Origin: Hymenobacter cavernae | GTDB lineage: Bacteria; Bacteroidota; Bacteroidia; Cytophagales; Hymenobacteraceae | DNA: 64,000 nt | Direction of reading: 5' to 3' | Assembly: GCF_014641455.1 (NCBI RefSeq) | Contig: NZ_BMHT01000002.1 | Span: 704,605-768,604, forward strand | Shown: positions 57,937 to 64,000 of the stretch, one piece after another | How positions within the stretch are numbered: position 1 is the stretch's first letter | How the letters are laid out: every line of letters starts with the position of its first letter | Translations under genes and position numbers: made by a program | The notes under the pieces: model-generated | What the model saw: only the letters and a program-made list of their open reading frames with translations | Database searches by the model: none | Told to the model about the DNA's origin: nothing

Positions 57937-59268
57937 TCAAACTACTTCCTTCGGGGCTGTTTCTTCCACCGGCACAGGCTCCCGTTTGTTGCCAATAATA
58001 AAGCGCAGGCCTTTATCCAGGTTGAAGTAGCTCCAGGTCCAGCTGATGAACACGGCCAGCCGGTTGCGGAAACTCACCAGCGAGATGACGTGCACAAACG
58101 TCCACATGAGCCAGGCCAGGAAGCCTTGCGTGCGGTACTCTTTGTTGAACAGCTTCAGGTCGGCTACGGCGTGGTTGCGGCCGATGGTGGCCATAGCACC
58201 TTTGTCGTCGTAATGGAAGGGTTCAAGGGCACAGCTAGAGAGCAGGTTAGCTAGGTTTTTGGCCAGCAGCTTGCCTTGCTGAATAGCGGGCTGCGCCACC
58301 ATCGGGTGACCTTCCGGGTACTCGGGCGTAGTCATGGCCGCAATGTCGCCGATGGCGAAGACGTTGTGGTAGCCCGTAATGCGGTTGAATTCATCCACCT
58401 GGTAGCGGTTACCTTTCAGCACGCTTTCCTTGCGGATACCTTCGATGGGTGCCCCTGCCACGCCCGCGGCCCAGATCAGGGTGCGCGTGATGAGCGTTTC
58501 GCCGGTGTTCAGCGTCACGGTGTAGCCGTCGTACGACTTCACGCGCCGGTCCAGAATCACGTTCACCCCAAAGCGGCGCAGATATTCCAGCGACTTCTGC
58601 GAGGCCTCTTCCGACATGCCTTTCAGCAGCGTAGGCCCGCTCTGGATCAGGTGAATATCCATCTCCCGGAAGTCAAGCTCGCGGTAGTCTTTCGGAAACA
58701 CGTGCTTGCGCAGCTCACTCAGCGCGCCCGCTATTTCCACGCCCGTCGGGCCGCCACCCACGATGACAAAGTCCAGCAGGCTGTTCATTTCTACCACATC
58801 ACCTACTTGCAGTGCTTTCTCAAAGTTGTTCAGCACGGTGTTGCGGAGCATAATAGCATCTTCCACGCTTTTAATCGCAATGGAATTTTTTTCCATCTTC
58901 TTGTCGCCGAAATAGTTAGTAGTAGCGCCGGTGGCAATGACCAGGAAATCATATTTGACGAGCCCGATAGAGGTTTTCACCACTTGCGCCGCTGTATCTA
59001 CCGACTGCACTTCGGCCAACCGAAAGAACACGTTATCCTGACTTTCCAGAATCTTGCGGAACGGTGACACAATATCGTCGGCATCAAGGCCGGCCGTGGC
59101 CACCTGGTAGAGCAGCGGCTGAAACGTGTGGTAGTTCTGCTTATCGATGAGCACCACCTGCACATTGGCGTGGCGCAACGCCTTGGCTAGCTCCAGCCCC
59201 CCAAAACCACCACCCACAATAACAACGCGTGGTTTACCTAGGTCTTCAATTTTGGCGTGGCTTTCCAT
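57937..59268 (-). CDS. Type II NADH:quinone oxidoreductase
   Basis: 443 aa. FAD motif VVIVGGGFGGLELAKAL near residue 14 and NADH motif DFVIVGGGPTGVEIAGAL near 165, with YHTFQPLLYQVATAGL in between and the AIGDIAAM motif. A C-terminal hydrophobic, Trp-rich region (GFLAWLMWTFVHVISLVSF) anchors it to the membrane. It passes electrons from NADH to menaquinone without pumping protons. The start ATG is adjacent to an inverted simple-repeat pair. Confidence 0.95.
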   Translation of the reverse strand: MESHAKIEDLGKPRVVIVGGGFGGLELAKALRHANVQVVLIDKQNYHTFQPLLYQVATAGLDADDIVSPFRKILESQDNVFFRLAEVQSVDTAAQVVKTSIGLVKYDFLVIATGATTNYFGDKKMEKNSIAIKSVEDAIMLRNTVLNNFEKALQVGDVVEMNSLLDFVIVGGGPTGVEIAGALSELRKHVFPKDYRELDFREMDIHLIQSGPTLLKGMSEEASQKSLEYLRRFGVNVILDRRVKSYDGYTVTLNTGETLITRTLIWAAGVAGAPIEGIRKESVLKGNRYQVDEFNRITGYHNVFAIGDIAAMTTPEYPEGHPMVAQPAIQQGKLLAKNLANLLSSCALEPFHYDDKGAMATIGRNHAVADLKLFNKEYRTQGFLAWLMWTFVHVISLVSFRNRLAVFISWTWSYFNLDKGLRFIIGNKREPVPVEETAPKEVV

Positions 59269-59270
59269 AT

Positions 59271-59393
59271 GGTGAGGTGGTGAGATGGGGAAATGGTGAG
59301 GTGAGGAAGATAATGAATTGGTGGACTGTAGGTTTCATGTATGCCGGTCTTGCATAAAACTCACCAGTTCACTATGTCACCAGCTCACTATCT
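59271..59393. repeat. Inverted GGTGAGATGGTGA simple repeats
   Basis: The left side (59271-59308) contains GGTGAGGTGGTGAGATGG-type repeats; the right side (59358-59393) contains the complement (CTCACCAGTTCACTATGTC). The same type borders 27457-27578. Confidence 0.65.
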
Positions 59394-59457
59394 CGTCTGT
59401 ACGCGACAAAAGCGGTTGGGGTGCGTTCGGCGGCAGAAATCAACCTAGGTGCCTGTG

Positions 59458-60183
59458 CTACAGCTTGTCCTGCCGGATAAGCGCCCGGTACATGCGCACC
59501 AGATTCGGCTGCGAAATGCCTAGCCGGTACAAAACGCAAATAAGTCCGAAAATGCTTTGCAGCCGAATCACGCCGTTGTCGAGGTACTTGCGCGCCGAAG
59601 TCGTGACCACGCCCGGCAGGATGCAAAAGCGGCCGCGGCGTCGTAGCCGCCCGATAATTTCCTGGTCTTCCAGCACCAGCAGCTTTTCCGAGTAGCCGCC
59701 CGCCTGCTCGAATACCTCGCGGCGCACAAACAGGCTTTGGTCGCCGAAGCGGAAAAGGTTGACGTCGAAGCGCGTAAACCAAGCACTGAGCTGCAAAAGC
59801 CAGTGCGCGTGGTCGAAAGCTAGGCGGTAGCAGCCACTGCCGTAGCCCGCCACTACCGCCTGCCGAATGGCCGGCAGAAACCCCGCAGGCGGGTAAGAAT
59901 CGGCGTGTAGAAAGTAAAGAATAGCGCCCGAAGCTGCTGCCGCGCCGAAGTTTAGCTGCGCCGCCCGGCCTTTGTGTGGGCACCGCACCACTCTGGCACC
60001 TGCTTCCTGCGCCTGCGCCACCGTAGCATCGGTGCTCTGCCCATCGGCCACCACGATTTCCAGACCTAGGTCGGGCCCACAAAGCGCCCGTAGTCGCTGC
60101 ACCAAAGGGCCGATGCAGTCGGCTTCGTTGAAGGTGGGAATGATGATGCTGAGAGCTAGGTTGGGGCGGGAGCCTTGGGTCAT
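59458..60183 (-). CDS. Glycosyltransferase family 2, TIGR04283 type
   Basis: 241 aa from ATG 60183. IIIPTFNEADCIGPLV near residue 14, VADGQSTDATV, CPHKGRAAQLNFGAAAASG and FLHADSYPP are hallmarks of the TIGR04283 group, often linked with rSAM/selenodomain or hopanoid genes. Late motifs FGDQSLFVRREVFEQAGGYSE and EDQEIIGRLRRRG are typical. Donor and acceptor unknown. A longer version from TTG at 60249 is less likely because the extra residues do not resemble the family. Confidence 0.9.
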   Translation of the reverse strand: MTQGSRPNLALSIIIPTFNEADCIGPLVQRLRALCGPDLGLEIVVADGQSTDATVAQAQEAGARVVRCPHKGRAAQLNFGAAAASGAILYFLHADSYPPAGFLPAIRQAVVAGYGSGCYRLAFDHAHWLLQLSAWFTRFDVNLFRFGDQSLFVRREVFEQAGGYSEKLLVLEDQEIIGRLRRRGRFCILPGVVTTSARKYLDNGVIRLQSIFGLICVLYRLGISQPNLVRMYRALIRQDKL

Positions 60184-60433
60184 AGTTGCTGCGTACGGCG
60201 GTGGGCTAGGTCGAGATAAAGCAAATGGGCGGGTACATAAAGTGAACAACTGCCTGTATCGGCGGTTATCAACGGCTTATGAACTACTCACAAAGCAACA
60301 GAGAGTGTACTACATGGTGCTGATTGTTGGTTAGCGAAGAGCTGGCCCGACTTTAGAAGGAGCCGCTGACCGCTGAATGGCCGCCTGACCTAGCTAGAGA
60401 AGGCCGTGGCTGGTTGATTTTGTTTTTACACAC

Positions 60434-61675
60434 ATGCTTTATCGTTGTTGGCTGTTGTTGAGCGGGTTCCTGCTGGTTGCTGGGCACGCAGCTTTTGCCC
60501 AAACGGATAGTCTGGGTAGCGTCGGCAACCCGCAGTCGCATCTGACGCGCAGCCAGGCCATTGCCCTCATCGGCGAGCGGGATATTCGCGACGTGTTTCA
60601 CACGTTCTTTCCGCGCCCGGTGCCCGCCAAGGACACGCTATCGGTCGCTGCCAACCGCAAGTTCGTCTGGATTATTCCGGCGCCCGGCTATACCCAGCAA
60701 ACCCGCGGCCTGCTTCAGCTGACCGGCAACGTGTCGTACCACGAGCCCGGCGCCAACATGTCGACGCTCATTGCGGCGCTGGCGTATACCCAGAATAAGC
60801 AGCTGATTTTCAACGCGGCATCTTCCATCTGGCGGGCCAACAACCGCATCAACTGGGTGGGCGACTGGCGCCTCATGCACTACCCGCAGAACACCTACGG
60901 CCTGGGTATGCACACGTCCCTCAACCGGCCCATTGCCATGGATTATGAATACCTGCGCTTCTACCAGAGTGCGCTGTTCAAGATCCGATCTAGCTTTTAT
61001 GCTGGCCTAGGCTACCAGCTCGATTATCACTGGAATATTGAAAGCGGAAGCAAGAACCAGGAGGTAACGACCATCTCCGATTATACGCTGGGCGTAAATG
61101 GCCATTCCATTTCCTCGGGTCCCGCCCTGACGCTGCTCTACGACAGCCGTGGCAATGCCATCAACCCGGAACGCGGCCTGTACTCGAATCTGGTGCTGCG
61201 CCCCAACCTGGAGCTGCTCGGCAGCGATACCAGCTTTCAGTCGCTGCTGCTGGATGTGCGCAAGTATCTGCGCCTGACGGATTCCGGTAACGTGCTGGCG
61301 CTCTGGTCTTACAACGCCCTGACATTGCACGGCAACCCGCCCTTCCTCGACTTGCCCAGCACCGGCTGGGACACGTATAGTAGCGTCGGCCGCGGCTTTA
61401 TTCAGGGCCGCTTCCGGGGCAAAGACCTGCTGTACGGCGAAGCCGAGTACCGGTTTGGGCTCACCCGCAACCGATTGTTGGGGGGAGTGCTGTTCACCAA
61501 CGCTCAAACCGTATCGGAGCGCATCACCCACAACTTCGAGAAGGTGGTGCCGGCTGCCGGCTTCGGCTTGCGCCTGAGCATGAACAAAATCTCCCGCACC
61601 AACTTGGCCGTCGACTACGGCTTCGGCGCCGACGGCTCCCGCGGCCTCACCTTCAACCTAGGTGAAGTGTTTTAA
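60434..61675 (+). CDS. BamA/TamA-type outer-membrane barrel protein
   Basis: 413 aa with signal peptide (LLLSGFLLVAGHAAFA). No POTRA domains. From about residue 75 it resembles the surface-antigen (D15) barrel: alternating strands, YDSRGNAINPERGLYSNLVLRPNL, LLYGEAEYRFGLTRNRLLGGVLFTNA and a final strand GFGADGSRGLTFNLGEVF ending in Phe. The LTFNLGEVF end is a typical beta-barrel C-terminus. Role: unknown, possibly lipid or protein transport at the outer membrane. Confidence 0.9.
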   Translation: MLYRCWLLLSGFLLVAGHAAFAQTDSLGSVGNPQSHLTRSQAIALIGERDIRDVFHTFFPRPVPAKDTLSVAANRKFVWIIPAPGYTQQTRGLLQLTGNVSYHEPGANMSTLIAALAYTQNKQLIFNAASSIWRANNRINWVGDWRLMHYPQNTYGLGMHTSLNRPIAMDYEYLRFYQSALFKIRSSFYAGLGYQLDYHWNIESGSKNQEVTTISDYTLGVNGHSISSGPALTLLYDSRGNAINPERGLYSNLVLRPNLELLGSDTSFQSLLLDVRKYLRLTDSGNVLALWSYNALTLHGNPPFLDLPSTGWDTYSSVGRGFIQGRFRGKDLLYGEAEYRFGLTRNRLLGGVLFTNAQTVSERITHNFEKVVPAAGFGLRLSMNKISRTNLAVDYGFGADGSRGLTFNLGEVF

Positions 61676-61731
61676 GAGTGACTGAGTGGCTGAGTGTTGT
61701 TCAGCGACCTCACTCAGCCACTCAGTCACTC
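61676..61731. terminator. Perfect inverted repeat of the CACTCAGTCACTC type between convergent genes
   Basis: GAGTGACTGAGTGGCTGAGTG (61676-61696) and its exact complement (61711-61731) form a 21-bp stem with a 14-nt loop, immediately after the barrel gene stop and before the M61 stop. No T-run, so terminator function is only suggested. Same repeat as at 26137-26310. Confidence 0.7.
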
Positions 61732-61732
61732 C

Positions 61733-63529
61733 TTACAGATTCGTCATCCAGACTTGGCGCAGGGCCAGCTGAGCGGGCGTGGCGTTGGGCAGCACGGCGA
61801 AGTTGTAGCGCTTCACGTCTTCGCGACCTAGGAGGCGGCAGTGAACTTTCTTTTCGGCGCCCTGGTGGCGAATGGTCAGGTCAAACTCCTGGCCGGGCTT
61901 GCTGGCTTTGATCTGGTCCAGCGTTGCCCGCAGGTTATCGGGGCGGATGGCAGTGCCTTGGTAGGCAACCGGCTGGTCGCCCTCAGCCACGCCGCAGGCT
62001 TGCAGCTCCCGACTGACATCGGTGAAGACAATACCTTGCTCGGTAGCCTTAAAGCTGGTGCCCAGCGAGCCAATCTGTTGCCCCGTGTGCAGCACCGGCG
62101 TGTACTGAATACCAATCTTCGCAAAATACTCCGCCAGCGGCAGCGGCTCAGCGCCCTGAATGTAGCGCTTGAAGAAATCCCCGATTTCCGGGTAAGTCAT
62201 CTGAGTGAAATCCTGGAAGAAGTTCTTTTCGCTGATGGGCTTATTAGGACCGTACTTCTTGGCTAACTCCAGCACAACTTCGCGCAATCCGCGCTTGCCG
62301 CCGCTTAGCTCCAGCAGCCGGATGTCGAGCAGGGCGGCCGTCACGGCACCGCGCTGGTAGATGTTGCCGTATTGGCGCTGGCCTTCGTCGGAAAACGAGT
62401 TCAGACCTAGCTTGCTGAGCGAGTAGGTCGTGTCAGCGTACTGGTGGTCGTAGGCTACTTTGCTGCTCAACTCCTTTAAGTAGCTATCGAGCGAGAGCAG
62501 GCCGCCGCGCAGCTGCATCAGATCAGAAGCCCATTCGGTGGTGCCTTCGTAGAGCCACAAGTGCTCGGAGCCGGTGGGCTGCACGAAGTTGAAGTGCTCG
62601 ATGATTTCGGAGTGAATGTTCAGCGGCGTCACGACGTGGAAGAACTCATGGGCAGCCGTGCTGGTGATGCTCGCGGCCTTCTCCGGCGTCAGCGGCGATT
62701 CGCGGGCGGCGTACTCCGAGCTGTAAGAGTGTTCCCAGGCGCCCGCGTCGCGGTCTTCGAAGTCATATAAGAAGGTGTAGCGCTTTACCGGCAGCTCCAC
62801 CAGAAACTTCTGGGCGGCGTTCAGCATCTGCTGCATGTTCTGGAGCAGCGGCTGTGCCTGGATCTGATCCGTTTGCGAGTAGCAGTATAAGGCCACTTCC
62901 GCGTCACCTAGCTTTGTCGTTGCCTCGGTGAGGCGCCCCAGCAAGATGGGCGAATCGACGATGCGGTCATAATCTTTGGCCGTGTAGTAGCCTTCCGCGT
63001 CAAGCGTGAGCGGAGTGCCTACTTTCCAGCCAGCCGGGTAGTTCAGCTTCACGCGCAGCGGCTTCGACTGCCAGCCCTGCGGATAGCCAAACAAGCACTG
63101 GCCGTTGAGCAAGGCGTGGCTGGCATCTAGCTGCGAGCCGCACATGCGGTACACCTGGTGCTCCGGAAACGGCGCATTCCATGTTTTGGCAATAGTATAG
63201 CGAATCTCGTGCGTCTTCTCCGGCTTCAGCAGCTGCCATTGGTTGATATTGACGTGTTTTACCTCCAGCGGCTTGCCCTTGCTGTCGAAGGCTTCAAACT
63301 TGCGCACGAAGCGGCCAATATCCATCACCTGGTAGGTGCCCGGTGCCGTCGCCGCAAATTGATAGATGCCCTGCTCTTTGCCTAGCTTCGGCAGCTCTAG
63401 CTTCACCTGAAACTGATCTTGGGCTGCCGGATCAACTTCAACGGTGTAGGTCAGTACTTTTTGTGCCTGCGTGGGAGCGGCAGTCAGCAACAGGCCCGTC
63501 AGCAGGCCTAGGTTTAGGAAAGATTTCAT
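61733..63529 (-). CDS. M61 family metallopeptidase with PDZ domain
   Basis: 598 aa with signal peptide (LGLLTGLLLTAAPTQA). The N-terminal beta domain (20-200) precedes a gluzincin core with HEFFH at 294-298 and YEGTTEWAS, where Glu328 should be the third zinc ligand. A C-terminal PDZ-like segment (about 480-560: LGTSFKATEQGIVFTDVSRELQACGVAEGDQP) ends the protein. M61 enzymes are glycyl aminopeptidase-like exported peptidases. Convergent with the barrel gene. Confidence 0.94.
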   Translation of the reverse strand: MKSFLNLGLLTGLLLTAAPTQAQKVLTYTVEVDPAAQDQFQVKLELPKLGKEQGIYQFAATAPGTYQVMDIGRFVRKFEAFDSKGKPLEVKHVNINQWQLLKPEKTHEIRYTIAKTWNAPFPEHQVYRMCGSQLDASHALLNGQCLFGYPQGWQSKPLRVKLNYPAGWKVGTPLTLDAEGYYTAKDYDRIVDSPILLGRLTEATTKLGDAEVALYCYSQTDQIQAQPLLQNMQQMLNAAQKFLVELPVKRYTFLYDFEDRDAGAWEHSYSSEYAARESPLTPEKAASITSTAAHEFFHVVTPLNIHSEIIEHFNFVQPTGSEHLWLYEGTTEWASDLMQLRGGLLSLDSYLKELSSKVAYDHQYADTTYSLSKLGLNSFSDEGQRQYGNIYQRGAVTAALLDIRLLELSGGKRGLREVVLELAKKYGPNKPISEKNFFQDFTQMTYPEIGDFFKRYIQGAEPLPLAEYFAKIGIQYTPVLHTGQQIGSLGTSFKATEQGIVFTDVSRELQACGVAEGDQPVAYQGTAIRPDNLRATLDQIKASKPGQEFDLTIRHQGAEKKVHCRLLGREDVKRYNFAVLPNATPAQLALRQVWMTNL

Positions 63530-64000
63530 GAATACGTGAGCAGTTGCAGCCGCAAGGTAAAAAGGCTGTTCCGCTTGGCACGGTAAACGCCTATCTATTT
63601 CCCGTTTAGTTACCTATTCCAGTTCCGCACAGGAGCAGCTACAACTGAAGCTAGCAAGGTTTTAGCTCCGCTAAGCCGTTCGGCTGTGTGCCACTGGATG
63701 GCCGTGGAAGTAAGCTGTCGCCAGTATTGGATTATTCTATATAATGGAATGTTTCCCAATACTGGAATACATTAAGGGAAATCTATATTTAACAGAAAAT
63801 CCTGCTTTCCTGAACGAAGCTAAACAATAATGAGTCAGAGAGTTCTGTAAACCAAATTATTTAATGTAATTATTTCGATAATGATAATCAAGGTGAGAAG
63901 AATATTTATCATAAATGGCACTATTCTTATTTATTCATAGGACTGCATATTGATGCTGGCACGCGAAGTGAGTTACTTAGTAGGAGTTATCCAACTGGTT
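63530..64000. other. 471-bp AT-rich end region without a gene
   Basis: No gene seen on either strand to the window edge. CCAGTATTGG (63721-63730) and CCAATACTGG (63756-63765) form a 10-bp inverted repeat with a 25-bp spacer, possibly an operator or a small hairpin. The last 200 bp are very AT-rich. Confidence 0.4.

Overview
The window looks like a chromosome segment of a Bacteroidota bacterium of the Cytophagales type, most like Hymenobacter. This rests on protein character (DUF4142 and DUF2795 proteins, CrtY carotenoid cyclase, a kynurenine route to NAD, Bacteroidota-type TAnnTTTG promoter elements, weak Shine-Dalgarno signals); no database was searched. Most of the window is moderately GC-rich by eye. 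I found no rRNA, tRNA, CRISPR array, prophage or transposase gene.

Layout. 1-8.3 kb: envelope glycan genes, with a partial jelly-roll-like protein, two or three GT-C-like polytopic membrane proteins, a lipoprotein of the same jelly-roll family, a DPM1-like GT2 and a divergent SDR. 8.5-14.4 kb: 3-hydroxyanthranilate dioxygenase, kynureninase and kynurenine monooxygenase (tryptophan to quinolinate), mixed with an AlkB-like dioxygenase and two membrane proteins. 14.8-23.2 kb: rpoN, asnS, a Rof-like protein, a secreted protein, a membrane protein and uvrA. 23.3-25.0 kb: three small lipoproteins, two of them DUF4142. 25.4-37.2 kb: ispD, queA, a MacB/FtsX-type permease, a LOG protein, an RBBP9-like hydrolase, crtY, DUF2795, DUF349, an amidohydrolase and ettA. 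37.3-46.2 kb: a possible multigene system on the minus strand (LuxR-type regulator, M19-like dipeptidase, a very large patatin split by a membrane domain, a membrane protein and an unknown soluble protein), with a bestrophin gene inverted in the middle. 46.7-55.0 kb: a cupin, a STAS-like protein, ackA and pta. ackA and pta are separated by an AT-richer insert carrying a lone GIY-YIG protein and a GH9 cellulase-like enzyme. 55.3-63.5 kb: a Tat-exported Gfo/Idh/MocA oxidoreductase, a GH43 enzyme, NDH-2, a GT2, a BamA/TamA-like barrel and an M61 peptidase.

The strongest unexplained signal is genome-scale. The octamer ASCTAGST, mainly ACCTAGGT, occurs far more often than chance (about 40 exact ACCTAGGT and about 70 CCTAGG by hand count), inside genes as CTA-GGT or CCT-AGG codon pairs and between genes as paired arms of hairpins. 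CTAG is normally one of the most avoided bacterial tetramers. The motif is nearly absent from the AT-rich insert at 49.0-52.2 kb, which supports recent acquisition of that insert. Intergenic spaces also hold several families of small palindromic repeats, many placed between convergent genes where they can act as terminators.
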